Assembly (NCBI RefSeq): GCF_008107445.1
Contig: NZ_VSLD01000002.1
Coordinates: 1-64,000 of the forward strand
From: Arthrobacter echini
GTDB lineage: Bacteria > Actinomycetota > Actinomycetes > Actinomycetales > Micrococcaceae
Direction of reading: 5' to 3'
Length of the DNA: 64,000 bases
The translations under genes and the position numbers were made by a program. Positions 52,997-62,223 of this stretch are shown here, piece by piece (the stretch's first letter is position 1; each line of letters starts with the position of its first letter). Under the pieces are notes generated by a model, which worked only from the letters and a program-made list of their open reading frames with translations, was not told the DNA's origin and did no database searches.

Positions 52997-53932
52997 TCAG
53001 TCGAGCAGCGCGGAGACCTCGTCCAGGACCTCTGCGATCGGTTCCGCCACCGGAGCGCCAGCCGTGGCGAGGATCTCCTCCAGCTGCTGCGGGGTCCTGG
53101 CCCCGACGATCGCGGAGGCGACGCGTTCGCGGTGCAGCAGCCAGCGCAGGGCGAGTTCGTGCGGCCGCAGATCGAGGCCCCGCGCGGCAGTGCACAGTGC
53201 CTCCGTGACCCGCTGGGGTCTGCCCGACAGATACGGCTCCACGTAGGGCGCCCAGACATCGGACCCGCCCCGTGACTCGGCAGGTGTCCGCCCGCGGTAC
53301 TTGCCCGTCAGGACGCCGCGCCCCAATGGTGCCCACGCCAGGATGGCCGCTCCGAAGGCTTCCACCGATGGCAGTACATCGCGTTCGGCCGTGCGATTCA
53401 CCAGGGAGTACTCGACGTCGTCCACGACGATCGGGAACGGCGCCGTGGCGGCGGCACGTGCGAACTCCCAGCCCGTGTAGTTGGACAGACCGATGTAGCG
53501 GGCCCTGCCGCTGCTGTAGGCGGTCCCGAGGGCGCTGAGGGTCTCTTCCAGTGGCACGGCGGGGTCGGGGGACGGCGCGAGCCAGAGATCCACGTGGTCG
53601 GTACCGAGCAGGGACAGTGAACTGTCCAGCGAATCCAGGAGCCCCCGCCTCGAGCTGTCGAGGCGCCGGTTGCCGGAACGGGTGGTGCCGCCCTGCACCG
53701 CGAGGACCACCTCGGAGCGGGCCACCGTGTCACCGATGAAGCCGCCGAGCATGGCCTCCGCCTGGCCTTCTCCGTAGCGGGCTGCGGTCTCGACGAGCGT
53801 GCCCCCGGCCTCGGTGAAGAGCCGCAGCTGTTCGCGGGCGGCATCCTCCGCCACCTCGCTGCCCCAGTTCATGGTGCCCAGTCCCAGAGTCGACACGGAC
53901 AGGCCGCTCGCTCCCACGTTTCGCCGTTGCAT
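52997..53932 (-). CDS. Aldo/keto reductase family protein with altered active site
   Basis: 311 residues, TIM-barrel fold as judged by GLGTMNWG, IGLSNYTGWE, WAPLGRGVLTGKY and IVGARTPQQLEEIL. The catalytic tetrad is mostly changed: Asp is E48 (VETAARY), Tyr is kept (Y53), Lys is Q80 (LAVQGG) and His is P120 (LAPSPDP). NADP-binding residues near the C-terminus look kept. It may have lost reductase activity or use another chemistry. Leaderless start (TAGGCT). Divergent from uppP. Confidence 0.88.
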   Translation of the reverse strand: MQRRNVGASGLSVSTLGLGTMNWGSEVAEDAAREQLRLFTEAGGTLVETAARYGEGQAEAMLGGFIGDTVARSEVVLAVQGGTTRSGNRRLDSSRRGLLDSLDSSLSLLGTDHVDLWLAPSPDPAVPLEETLSALGTAYSSGRARYIGLSNYTGWEFARAAATAPFPIVVDDVEYSLVNRTAERDVLPSVEAFGAAILAWAPLGRGVLTGKYRGRTPAESRGGSDVWAPYVEPYLSGRPQRVTEALCTAARGLDLRPHELALRWLLHRERVASAIVGARTPQQLEEILATAGAPVAEPIAEVLDEVSALLD

Positions 53933-53938
53933 AGGCCC

Positions 53939-53944
53939 AGCCTA
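53939..53944 (-). promoter_or_regulatory. Leaderless -10 box (TAGGCT)
   Basis: On the minus strand, TAGGCT six bases before the ATG of the aldo/keto reductase gene. Confidence 0.55.
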
Positions 53945-53968
53945 GAGGCTCCCGGGGCGCCGATGGCT

Positions 53969-53974
53969 TAGGGT
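53969..53974 (+). promoter_or_regulatory. Leaderless -10 box of uppP (TAGGGT)
   Basis: TAGGGT seven bases before the GTG at 53982. Only 24 bases separate it from the opposing box of the aldo/keto reductase gene. Confidence 0.6.
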
Positions 53975-53981
53975 CGGAAGC

Positions 53982-54806
53982 GTGAATTGGATAGAAGCGA
54001 TCATCCTGGGGTTCGTCCAGGGCCTTACCGAATTCCTACCCATTTCATCGAGCGCCCACCTGCGCATCATCGGAGAACTGCTGCCCAACGCACAGGATCC
54101 GGGAGCGGCGTTCACCGCCATCACGCAGCTGGGTACGGAGACGGCCGTCGTCGTCTTCTTCTGGCGCGACATCGTGCGGATCGTCAGGGCGTGGTTCGGT
54201 GCCCTGAGGGGCACGGTGCCCCGTGATGATCCCGACGCCCGGATGGGCTGGCTCGTGATCATCGGCAGTCTTCCCATCGTGGTGCTCGGCCTCCTGTTCC
54301 AGGACCAGATCGAGAGCACGTTCCGCAGCATGTGGATCGTTGCCACGATGCTGATCGTCTTCGGCATGATCCTGGCTGTCGCCGACCGGGTGGGACGCCA
54401 GACCCGTGAGCTCACGCAGCTCACCTATCGTCACGGCATCCTGTACGGCTTCGCGCAGGCGCTGGCCCTGGTCCCGGGGGTCTCCCGTTCCGGCGGCACC
54501 ATCACCGCCGGTCTGCTCATGGGCTACACCCGCGAGGCCGCCGCCCGCTACTCCTTCCTGCTGGCCATCCCCGCAGTCTTCGGCAGCGGCGTCTTCCAGC
54601 TCGTCAAGAGCTGGGACGAGCCGGGCCCGTACGCCCTGCCCGAGACGGCCCTGGCCACCCTGGTCGCTTTCGGGGTCGGCTTCGCCATCATCGGGTGGTT
54701 CCTGAAGTTCGTCAGTACGCGCGGTTACGGCCTCTTCGTCTGGTACCGCATCCTGCTCGGCGTGGCCCTCTACGTGCTCCTGGGCGCCGGGGTCATCACC
54801 GCCTGA
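53982..54806 (+). CDS. uppP: Undecaprenyl-diphosphatase
   Basis: 274 residues, membrane protein with about eight helices. [14 protein letters not shown] near residue 14 and [10 protein letters not shown] near 165 are the two catalytic motifs of UppP/BacA, which recycles undecaprenyl diphosphate for cell-wall synthesis and gives bacitracin resistance. GTG start, leaderless. mshC follows after 23 bases but has its own -10 box. Confidence 0.97.
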   Translation: MNWIEAIILGFVQGLTEFLPISSSAHLRIIGELLPNAQDPGAAFTAITQLGTETAVVVFFWRDIVRIVRAWFGALRGTVPRDDPDARMGWLVIIGSLPIVVLGLLFQDQIESTFRSMWIVATMLIVFGMILAVADRVGRQTRELTQLTYRHGILYGFAQALALVPGVSRSGGTITAGLLMGYTREAAARYSFLLAIPAVFGSGVFQLVKSWDEPGPYALPETALATLVAFGVGFAIIGWFLKFVSTRGYGLFVWYRILLGVALYVLLGAGVITA

Positions 54807-54816
54807 CGGCGGGCCG

Positions 54817-54822
54817 TAAGCT
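54817..54822 (+). promoter_or_regulatory. Leaderless -10 box of mshC (TAAGCT)
   Basis: TAAGCT seven bases before the GTG at 54830. Confidence 0.6.
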
Positions 54823-54829
54823 GGAACGT

Positions 54830-56140
54830 GTGATTGCGTGGAACTCGACCCCTGTCCCCGACCTCGACGGCACCCAGTCGGACCTGAAGCTGTTCGACAC
54901 GGCTCGCCAGGAGCTCGTCCCCCTGCCGGTGCGAAACGAGCGAAGCCTCTACGTCTGCGGGATCACCCCCTATGACGCGACCCACCTGGGCCATGCGTCC
55001 ACCTACGTCGCCTTCGACCTCCTGAACCGCACGTGGCGCGACACCGGGTCGAGAGTCTCCTACGTGCAGAACGTGACCGACGTCGACGATCCGTTGCTCA
55101 CCCGCGCCACAGCGACGGGCGTCGCGTGGCAGGATCTCGCAGCCGAGCAGACCGAGCTGTTCCGTGAGGACATGGAAGCGCTCAACGTCCTGCCTCCGGA
55201 CCACTACATCGGTGCTGTCGAATCCATCGAGTGGATCGTGCCGGTGGTGGAGGATCTGGTGGACCGAGGTCTCGCCTACGCCGTCCCGGGTGGGGACGGC
55301 GAGCCCGACGGTGACATCTACTTCTCCCTCGACGCCGTCTCCTCGCTCGGGGAGGGCGATACCGCACGCTGGTTCCTGGGCCAGGTCTCGCACCTGGATG
55401 CGGAGACGATGCTCGAGCTGTCCGCCGAGCGCGGCGGGGACCCGGCACGGCCGCACAAGCGCAACGCGCTGGACCCGCTGCTCTGGCGCGCCGCACGCCC
55501 CGGTGAACCCTCCTGGCAGGGCGGACGTCTGGGCCAGGGGCGACCGGGCTGGCACATCGAGTGCGCCGTGATCGCCAGGCGCTTCCTGCCGGCACCGTTC
55601 ACCGTGCAGGGTGGCGGCTCCGATCTGATCTTCCCGCACCACGAGATGAGCGCCTCCCACGCCTGGGCGGCCGGGGGGGAACCCCTCGCCGAGCACTACG
55701 CGCACGCAGGCATGGTGGGCTACGACGGGGCGAAGATGAGCAAGTCCCTCGGCAACCTGGTCCTCGTGTCGCAACTGCGCCGTTCTGGGACGGACCCGGC
55801 GGCGATCCGCCTCGCCATCCTCGCCCACCATTACCGTTCCGACTGGTCCTGGACCGGCTCCGTCCTGCCGACGGCCGAGGCGCGGCTCGCCGCATGGCGG
55901 ACCGCTGCCGATCTGGCGACCGAGGACGACGTCGTCCTCGTCAGTGACAGGGTGCGCGGGCACCTCGCGAACGACCTCGATGCACCCTCGGCCCTCGAGG
56001 CTGTCGATGCGTGGGCGGTCTCCACGACCGACAGGACGTCGTCGACGGACCCGGTGACCGGCCGGCCCCCGGCGTCGGTGCGCCGGCGGCTGGTCGATGT
56101 GGTGGACGCCCTGCTCGGCGTGCGCCTCGACCGCGCCTGA
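54830..56140 (+). CDS. mshC: Cysteine--1-D-myo-inosityl 2-amino-2-deoxy-alpha-D-glucopyranoside ligase
   Basis: 436 residues from GTG at 54830. Joins cysteine to GlcN-inositol in mycothiol synthesis. It descends from cysteinyl-tRNA synthetase: [18 protein letters not shown] with the HIGH-like site, [13 protein letters not shown] with zinc ligands, KMSKSLGN near residue 303, but no anticodon-binding tail of normal length. N-terminus [12 protein letters not shown] is typical of MshC. Presence shows the organism makes mycothiol. The frame open to 54695 lies over uppP. Confidence 0.96.
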   Translation: MIAWNSTPVPDLDGTQSDLKLFDTARQELVPLPVRNERSLYVCGITPYDATHLGHASTYVAFDLLNRTWRDTGSRVSYVQNVTDVDDPLLTRATATGVAWQDLAAEQTELFREDMEALNVLPPDHYIGAVESIEWIVPVVEDLVDRGLAYAVPGGDGEPDGDIYFSLDAVSSLGEGDTARWFLGQVSHLDAETMLELSAERGGDPARPHKRNALDPLLWRAARPGEPSWQGGRLGQGRPGWHIECAVIARRFLPAPFTVQGGGSDLIFPHHEMSASHAWAAGGEPLAEHYAHAGMVGYDGAKMSKSLGNLVLVSQLRRSGTDPAAIRLAILAHHYRSDWSWTGSVLPTAEARLAAWRTAADLATEDDVVLVSDRVRGHLANDLDAPSALEAVDAWAVSTTDRTSSTDPVTGRPPASVRRRLVDVVDALLGVRLDRA

Positions 56141-56195
56141 GCAGCACTCCGGTTCCGAGGCCACCCGCTCGACACCGCGCGTACGTCGGATGCGT

Positions 56196-56213
56196 CGGGG
56201 AGGCTACTCCCCG
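56196..56213. terminator. Short hairpin at the mshC / PAC2 converging ends
   Basis: cggggag (56196-56202) and ctccccg (56207-56213) with a 4-base loop, over the PAC2 stop. Possible terminator for mshC. Confidence 0.4.
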
Positions 56214-57091
56214 CGGCGTTTCCTGAGATACCGCTCGAACTCGCGCGCAATGGACTCGCCACTGGCCTCCGGCAGGTCCACCGTGTCCTTGGCCTCCTCC
56301 AGCTGGCGTACGTAAGCGGCGACCTCGGGGTCCTCGACGGCGAGCTCGTCGACCCCGCGCTCCCAGGCCTCGGCCTCCTCGGTCAGGATGTGCGAGTCGA
56401 CCGTGATCTGCAGCACCTCCTCCAGCTTGTTCAGCAGCGCGAGCTGGGCCTTGGGAGAGGGGGACTGCCCCACGTAGTGCGGGACGGCGGCCCAGAGCGA
56501 CATGGTGGGGATGTCCGCGAGCAGACCCATCTCGGCCAGTACCCCGACGATCCCGATCGGACCCTCGTAGGTGGATGGTTCGACGTCCAGGCTCTCGCGC
56601 ACCATCGCGTCGTCGGAGGTGACGGTCACGGGGATGGGCCGGGAGTGGGGCACATCGGCGAGCAACGCCCCGACCAGAACGATGCAGTCCACTTCGAGCT
56701 CCTTCGCGAGGGCCACCAGTTCGGCCGTGTACGCACGCCACTTGTAGGAGGGCTCGACGCCGTTGACGAGGATGAGATCCACATTCGACTCGGGCACCTC
56801 GGTCTTGCTGATGCGTGTGGTGGGCCAGGTGATACGGCGCTGGCCGGAGGAGTTCCGCGACACCATCGGCCGGGTGAACTGGAAGTCGTAGAACTCGTCG
56901 GCGTCGATCGTGGAGATCCGCTCGCTCCCGAAGAATCGGCCCAGGTACTTCAGCGCGTCACTGGCCGCCTCGCCGGCGTCGTTCCACCCCTCGAAGGCCG
57001 CGAGCATGATGGTGATGCGCCGCTCGGGCTCATCGGCATCCTGGAAAAGTCCCTGTACCCCGCCCTGCCGGTTCTCGTCGAAGCTGTCCAC
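56204..57091 (-). CDS. PAC2 family protein
   Basis: 295 residues from GTG at 57091. IMLAAFEGWNDAGEAASDAL near residue 28 and VLVGALLADVPHSRPIPV near 140 mark the PAC2 (proteasome-assembly chaperone 2-like) superfamily; the C-terminal 60 residues (QLALLNKLEEVLQI...) are helical. In actinobacteria this family lies near the Pup-proteasome genes, as here; its role is not known. The frame open to 57697 crosses the HAD gene. Leaderless start. Confidence 0.88.
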   Translation of the reverse strand: MDSFDENRQGGVQGLFQDADEPERRITIMLAAFEGWNDAGEAASDALKYLGRFFGSERISTIDADEFYDFQFTRPMVSRNSSGQRRITWPTTRISKTEVPESNVDLILVNGVEPSYKWRAYTAELVALAKELEVDCIVLVGALLADVPHSRPIPVTVTSDDAMVRESLDVEPSTYEGPIGIVGVLAEMGLLADIPTMSLWAAVPHYVGQSPSPKAQLALLNKLEEVLQITVDSHILTEEAEAWERGVDELAVEDPEVAAYVRQLEEAKDTVDLPEASGESIAREFERYLRKRRGE

Positions 57092-57098
57092 GCTTCTC

Positions 57099-57104
57099 AC
57101 CCTA
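57099..57104 (-). promoter_or_regulatory. Leaderless -10 box (TAGGGT)
   Basis: On the minus strand, TAGGGT seven bases before the GTG of the PAC2 gene. Confidence 0.6.
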
Positions 57105-57184
57105 GCCCCGCCGCCCGGGCGTGTCAGGCGTGCCCGTACGGCTTCGCGCACAGCATAGGCACCTGGGCCGGGAGGAGCCCACCG

Positions 57185-57190
57185 TAGACT
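57185..57190 (+). promoter_or_regulatory. Leaderless -10 box (TAGACT)
   Basis: TAGACT seven bases before the ATG of the HAD hydrolase gene. Confidence 0.6.
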
Positions 57191-57197
57191 TGGGATC

Positions 57198-57974
57198 ATG
57201 GCATCCCCCTCCACCGACAGCGTCCAGACCCCACTCCATGACGATCCACGCGACGGTGACTCCACCCGTTCGGAGGCCCACAGGCTCCAGGCCGTGCTCT
57301 GGGACATGGACGGGACGATCGTCGACACGGAGCCCTTCTGGATCCGTGCCGAGAAGGAGCTCGTGGAAGCCCACGGGGGAACGTGGACGCCCGAGCAGGC
57401 CCTCGAACTCGTGGGGCAGGCACTCCAGTACTCCGCCACCCAGCTCCAGCGCGCCGGCGTCCGCCTCGGGGTCCAGGACATCATCGACCAGCTCACCGAG
57501 CAGGTCGCGGCCCAGGTCCGAACCGGTGCACCCTGGCGGCCCGGTGCACGGGAACTGCTCGCGGCACTGAACGAGGAAGGGATACCGTGTGCCCTGGTCA
57601 CCATGTCAGAACCTCTCCTCGCGGGAGCCGTCGCCGACCAGCTCCCGGAAGGCACGTTCTCCCATCTCGTCACCGGTGACCGCGTGCGCCACGGCAAGCC
57701 CGACCCGGAGGCCTACCAGCTGGGCTTCGACCTCCTGTCCATGGATCATCCGGGGCTCAGCAAGGACCGCGTGCTCGCGATCGAGGATTCACTGCCGGGG
57801 GTGACCTCGGCGCTCGCCGCCGGCGTCGTGACCCTGGCCGTCCCGCACATCGGCACGCTCCCACCGGATGCCCGCCGCACGGACTGGGACACCCTGGTGG
57901 GCAGGACCCCCGCCCACCTCGCCGGCCTGCTCCCCGCGGGCGTGCGTCCCGACGCCGTCGCCCGGCACCGGTGA
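57198..57974 (+). CDS. HAD family hydrolase
   Basis: 258 residues. Nucleophile motif VLWDMDGTIVDTEPFW near residue 33, second motif LVTMSEP, third HGKPDPEAYQLG, fourth VLAIEDSLPGV, with a helical cap between: a beta-phosphoglucomutase/phosphoglycolate phosphatase-like enzyme. Substrate not readable. Its TGA overlaps the GTG of the next gene, so it is coupled to the M50 protease. Leaderless start. Confidence 0.9.
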   Translation: MASPSTDSVQTPLHDDPRDGDSTRSEAHRLQAVLWDMDGTIVDTEPFWIRAEKELVEAHGGTWTPEQALELVGQALQYSATQLQRAGVRLGVQDIIDQLTEQVAAQVRTGAPWRPGARELLAALNEEGIPCALVTMSEPLLAGAVADQLPEGTFSHLVTGDRVRHGKPDPEAYQLGFDLLSMDHPGLSKDRVLAIEDSLPGVTSALAAGVVTLAVPHIGTLPPDARRTDWDTLVGRTPAHLAGLLPAGVRPDAVARHR

Positions 57975-59125
57975 GCACCACCCCGAAGCCGGTCCGGGCC
58001 CAGCCCGCACCGGGTCTCTCGCTCGGGCGCATCCTCGGGATCCCCGTGGTGCTGGCCTGGTCGTGGTTCGTGATCACCGTGATCATCGCGCTGGTCTTCG
58101 GGCCGCGGGTCGCTGCGGCGTTCCCCGGTATCGGCGCCGGATCGTACCTCGTCGCCCTGGGCTACGCCCTGCTGCTCGCCGTCTCCGTGCTCCTCCACGA
58201 ACTGGCCCATGCCCTGACGGCACGGGCCTTCGGCTGGCCCACCACGCGCATCGTGCTGAACCTGTGGGGCGGCCATACCCAGTTCGCCACCTACAACGCC
58301 TCACCCGGACGATCCCTCCTCGTGGCACTCGCCGGACCGGCCGCGAACTTCCTCCTCGCAGCGCTCGGCTGGGGTGTCCTGCAGCTCATGGAGTCGGGCT
58401 CCGTCGCCTACCTCCTGGCGACCATCCTCGTCTGGGCCAATCTGCTGCTCGCCGTGTTCAACGTGCTGCCCGGACTGCCCCTCGATGGCGGACGCCTGGT
58501 CGAGAGCGCGGTCTGGAAGGCGACCGGCAGCCAGGAGCGGGGAACGATCGCGGCAGGCTGGGCCGGCCGGGTGATCGTGGTTCTCCTGCTCCTGGCCGTT
58601 GTCGGCCCGCCCCTGCTGCAGGGCCGGTCGCCCGATCTGACGATCATCGTCATCGCCGTCGTCATGGGTGCCTTCCTGTGGATGGGGGCCTCGGCCGTGA
58701 TCGAGAACGCGCGCATGCGTCTCCGCCTGCCGGAGATCAGCGCCGGGCGCCTCCAGCACCGGGCCGTAGGCCTTCCGTCGGGGACGAGCGTCCTCGCCGC
58801 CCGCCGCCTCCTGCGCGAGAACCCGGGCACCGTCGTGGTCCTGACCGGAGCAGCAGGGATCCCGGAAGCCGTGGTCGACGAGACCGCGCTCCTGGCCGTA
58901 CCGGACGACGTCGCCGACACGACCCCGGTCTCGGCCGCCGCGCGCCGCCTCGGAGCCGGCGCGTACGTCCCCGAGAACGCCGAGGGCCAGGAGCTCGTGC
59001 AGTTCCTGGCACGGCTCGAGGGGAGTGAGTACGCCGTGATCGACCGCCGCGGTGCCGTCACCGGTGTACTCCACCAGCGGACCGTGGTGCAGGCCATCAC
59101 CGGCAAGAGCGCTCCCGGCCCCTGA
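57971..59125 (+). CDS. M50 family (site-2 protease-like) metallopeptidase
   Basis: 384 residues. About six hydrophobic segments; zinc site H76-E77-x2-H80 in HELAHAL and the partner motif NVLPGLPLDGGRL in a later helix. The C-terminal 130 residues form a soluble part in the position where such proteins carry CBS domains. It would cut membrane-bound substrates inside the bilayer. GTG start overlapping the HAD stop (GTGA). Just upstream of trmI and the proteasome genes; a joint role is only suggested by place. Confidence 0.88.
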   Translation: MSTTPKPVRAQPAPGLSLGRILGIPVVLAWSWFVITVIIALVFGPRVAAAFPGIGAGSYLVALGYALLLAVSVLLHELAHALTARAFGWPTTRIVLNLWGGHTQFATYNASPGRSLLVALAGPAANFLLAALGWGVLQLMESGSVAYLLATILVWANLLLAVFNVLPGLPLDGGRLVESAVWKATGSQERGTIAAGWAGRVIVVLLLLAVVGPPLLQGRSPDLTIIVIAVVMGAFLWMGASAVIENARMRLRLPEISAGRLQHRAVGLPSGTSVLAARRLLRENPGTVVVLTGAAGIPEAVVDETALLAVPDDVADTTPVSAAARRLGAGAYVPENAEGQELVQFLARLEGSEYAVIDRRGAVTGVLHQRTVVQAITGKSAPGP

Positions 59126-59256
59126 GGCAGTCGGAGTGCGCGCCGCCGCGGGCATTACGACGAGCCGACAGCAGGCGCCTGCACCCGACCCGCATCACCT
59201 TCCAGACTGTTCCCATCCTCCTGCCGGCCACGCCGGCGCACGCCGAAGGACCACGC

Positions 59257-60348
59257 ATGACTTCCAGCCCGATCGAGCCCCCCACACCGACCACGCCCTC
59301 CTCGGAGAAGGCACCTCACGGCGCGGCAGCCCGCCGCGGCCCGTTCCGTCCCGGCGAGCGCGTGCAGCTGACCGACGAGAAGGGCCGGATGAACACCATC
59401 ACGCTCACACCCGACGGCGCGTTCCACACCCACAAAGGCTTCCTCCAGCACGATGCGATCATCGGTTCCGACGAGGGCACCATCCTCGAGAACACCAGCG
59501 GGCAGCTCTACCAGGCGCTCCGGCCGCTCCTGTCGGACTTCGTCCTGTCCATGCCGCGCGGCGCGGCGGTGGTCTACCCGAAGGATGCCGCGCAGATCGT
59601 CACGATGGCCGACATCTATCCGGGTGCACGCGTGGTCGAGGCGGGCGTAGGCTCCGGCGCACTGTCCATCTCGCTCCTGCGGGCCGTGGGCGACGCCGGC
59701 TACCTCCACTCCTTCGAGCGGCGCTCCGAGTTCGCCGACATCGCCCGGGGGAACGTGGAGACCATCTTCGGCGGAGTCCACCCCGCCTGGCGGATCACGC
59801 TCGGGGACTTCCAGGAGCAGGTGGTGGAGCACGAGGAGCCCGGGTCCGTGGACCGGGTGGTGCTCGACATGCTGGCACCCTGGGAATGCCTCGACGCCGT
59901 CGCGACCGTCCTGGCTCCCGGAGGAGTGTGGATCAGCTACGTCGCCACGGTCACGCAGCTCTCCCGCACGGCCGAGGCGATCAGGGCGGACGGCCGCTTC
60001 ACGGAACCCGAGGGATGGGAGTCGATGGTGCGCGGCTGGCACCTGGAGGGACTGGCGGTGCGGCCCGACCACCGTATGGTGGCGCACACAGGTTTCCTGC
60101 TCACGGCGCGCAGACTCGCCGACGGCGCCGTGGGCTTCACCCCCAAGCGTCGCCCGTCGAAGACCGGGTTCAGCGAGGAGGACCTCAACGCCTGGACACC
60201 GCGGGCAGTCGGTGAGCGGGAGGTGTCCGACAAGCGGCTGCGGAGGGTGGCGCGCGACGCGGCGTCGACCATCCAGCGCGGTGCGCTCCCTCCGGACGAG
60301 GCGCAGGCGCGGCGCGACGCCATCGCCGACGGCGGGGGAGTCGAGTAG
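59257..60348 (+). CDS. trmI: tRNA (adenine-58-N1)-methyltransferase
   Basis: 363 residues. Conserved FRPGERVQLTDEKGRMNTITL N-terminal barrel, then SAM motif I VVEAGVGSGALSISLLRAVG near residue 127 and VVLDMLAPWECLD. Methylates A58 in the T loop of tRNA. GAAGGA six bases before the ATG. An extra N-terminal Pro/Thr/Ser tail of about 28 residues. It precedes arc in most actinobacteria. Confidence 0.95.
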   Translation: MTSSPIEPPTPTTPSSEKAPHGAAARRGPFRPGERVQLTDEKGRMNTITLTPDGAFHTHKGFLQHDAIIGSDEGTILENTSGQLYQALRPLLSDFVLSMPRGAAVVYPKDAAQIVTMADIYPGARVVEAGVGSGALSISLLRAVGDAGYLHSFERRSEFADIARGNVETIFGGVHPAWRITLGDFQEQVVEHEEPGSVDRVVLDMLAPWECLDAVATVLAPGGVWISYVATVTQLSRTAEAIRADGRFTEPEGWESMVRGWHLEGLAVRPDHRMVAHTGFLLTARRLADGAVGFTPKRRPSKTGFSEEDLNAWTPRAVGEREVSDKRLRRVARDAASTIQRGALPPDEAQARRDAIADGGGVE

Positions 60349-60354
60349 CCCGTC

Positions 60355-60382
60355 CCGGCCCGGTCGGGGTCACCCGGGCCGG
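60355..60382. terminator. Hairpin between trmI and arc
   Basis: ccggcccgg (60355-60363) pairs with 60374-60382, loop 10 bases. Just after the trmI stop, before the arc promoter; no T-run. Confidence 0.5.
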
Positions 60383-60419
60383 ATCCCGGCACCCACGCAG
60401 GACCGTCAGGTGTCTGCGC

Positions 60420-60425
60420 TACAGT
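60420..60425 (+). promoter_or_regulatory. -10 box of arc (TACAGT)
   Basis: TACAGT 28 bases before the GTG at 60454; leader would hold GAAGGA. Confidence 0.45.
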
Positions 60426-60453
60426 CGGAAGACAGCCGAAGGACCAACCCAAG

Positions 60454-62223
60454 GTGGCGAACAACATGTCGGAATCCGACGTCAATCCTCCCGCGGACGA
60501 GCAGCGGCGCGCCGGCTCGCCCGCCGCCGACCCTTCGGTGGCGCAGCGCCAACTCGGTGTGGTCCGCGACAAGCTGCGGGGCATCGACCGGCAGTTGGCG
60601 GCGGCCACGCAAAACAACGGCAAGCTCGTGAGTGCACTGGAAGCCGCCCGCACGGAGATCGTGCGGCTGAAGGCCGCCCTCGAGAAGGAGGGCGCGGCGC
60701 CCTTCAGCTTCGCGACGGTCATGCAGGTCAACCCGAAGCGGGCGTCCGAACCGGGCATCACCACCGACGCGACGGTGCAGGACACCGCTGACATCCTGCA
60801 GTCCGGACGCAAGCTGCGCGTCACGGTCAGCCCCCTCATCAGTGTCCGGCGGCTGGCACCGGGGCAGGAGGTGCTCCTGAACGAGTCCCTCACGATCGTT
60901 GCGGCCCTGGGCTTCGAACGTGCCGGGGAACTCGTCACCGTCAAGGAAGTGGTCGGCACGGACCGCGCCCTCGTGGTGGGCCGGACCGACGACGAACGCC
61001 TGATCAAGCTCTCCGGGCCGCTGCAGGCCGAGAAGGTCCGCGTGGGCGACGCCCTGGCGATGGACGCGAGATCAGGGTACGGGCTGGAGAAGGTACCCCG
61101 CAGCGAGGTGGAGAATCTCGTCCTCGAGGACGTCCCCGATATCGCCTACGGCGACATCGGAGGCCTGGGCCCGCAGATCGAGCAGATCAGGGACGCCGTC
61201 GAGCTCCCGTTCCTGCACCCCGATCTCTACCGTGAGCACGGCCTCAAGCCGCCCAAGGGAATCCTCCTCTACGGGCCCCCGGGCTGCGGCAAGACGCTGA
61301 TCGCCAAGGCCGTGGCGAACTCCCTCGCCGCCCGGGCGGCGGAGCGCGCCGGCGTCGAGCAGATCAGGAGCTACTTCCTCAACATCAAGGGCCCGGAACT
61401 GCTCGACAAGTACGTCGGGGAGACCGAGCGGCATATCAGGCTGATCTTCGCGCGGGCCCGGGAGAAGGCCTCGGACGGCAGCCCCGTGGTCGTATTCTTC
61501 GACGAGATGGACTCGCTGTTCCGCACGCGGGGCACCGGGGTCTCCTCCGACGTCGAGACCACCATCGTCCCCCAGCTGCTCAGCGAGATCGACGGCGTCG
61601 AGAAGCTCGAGAACGTGATCGTGATCGGGGCGTCGAACCGCGAGGACATGATCGACCCGGCCATCCTCCGCCCTGGGCGCCTCGATGTGAAGATCAAGAT
61701 CCAGCGGCCCGACGCCGAGGGTGCCGCCGAGATCTTCGCGAAGTACGTCACGGCGGACCTGCCGCTGCACGCGGACGATCTCGCGGAGAACGGCAACGAC
61801 GCGCAGACCACCATCTCCGAGATGATCCGCCGGACGGTCGAGCAGATGTACTCGACCGACAAGTCCAACGAGTACCTCGAGGTGACCTACGCCAACGGGG
61901 ACACGGAGATGCTGTACTTCAAGGACTTCAACTCCGGAGCCGTGATCCAGAACGTCGTGGACCGGGCCAAGAAGTACGCCATCAAGGACCTGCTCCTGGA
62001 CGGCAGCAAGGGCCTGCGCATAGAGCACCTCATGCGCGCCGTGGTGGACGAGTTCCGCGAGCACGAGGACATGCCGAACACGACCAATCCCGACGACTGG
62101 GCGCGCATCTCCGGTAAGAAGGGTGAGCGCATCACGTACATCCGCACCATCGTGCAGGGCAAGGCTGGTCAGGAACCCGGAAAGTCGCTCGAGACCACGG
62201 CCAACACCGGTCAGTATCTGTGA
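60454..62223 (+). CDS. arc: Proteasome-associated AAA ATPase (ARC/Mpa)
   Basis: 589 residues. Coiled coil at residues 25-80 (captures Pup), two OB-type domains up to about 230, AAA domain with Walker A GPPGCGKT (274-281) and Walker [10 protein letters not shown]. The C-terminus ends GQYL, the tail that docks into the 20S proteasome. Unfolds pupylated proteins. GTG at 60454 or ATG at 60466 (MSESD) could start it. Its stop overlaps the dop start (GTGA). Confidence 0.97.
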   Translation: MANNMSESDVNPPADEQRRAGSPAADPSVAQRQLGVVRDKLRGIDRQLAAATQNNGKLVSALEAARTEIVRLKAALEKEGAAPFSFATVMQVNPKRASEPGITTDATVQDTADILQSGRKLRVTVSPLISVRRLAPGQEVLLNESLTIVAALGFERAGELVTVKEVVGTDRALVVGRTDDERLIKLSGPLQAEKVRVGDALAMDARSGYGLEKVPRSEVENLVLEDVPDIAYGDIGGLGPQIEQIRDAVELPFLHPDLYREHGLKPPKGILLYGPPGCGKTLIAKAVANSLAARAAERAGVEQIRSYFLNIKGPELLDKYVGETERHIRLIFARAREKASDGSPVVVFFDEMDSLFRTRGTGVSSDVETTIVPQLLSEIDGVEKLENVIVIGASNREDMIDPAILRPGRLDVKIKIQRPDAEGAAEIFAKYVTADLPLHADDLAENGNDAQTTISEMIRRTVEQMYSTDKSNEYLEVTYANGDTEMLYFKDFNSGAVIQNVVDRAKKYAIKDLLLDGSKGLRIEHLMRAVVDEFREHEDMPNTTNPDDWARISGKKGERITYIRTIVQGKAGQEPGKSLETTANTGQYL

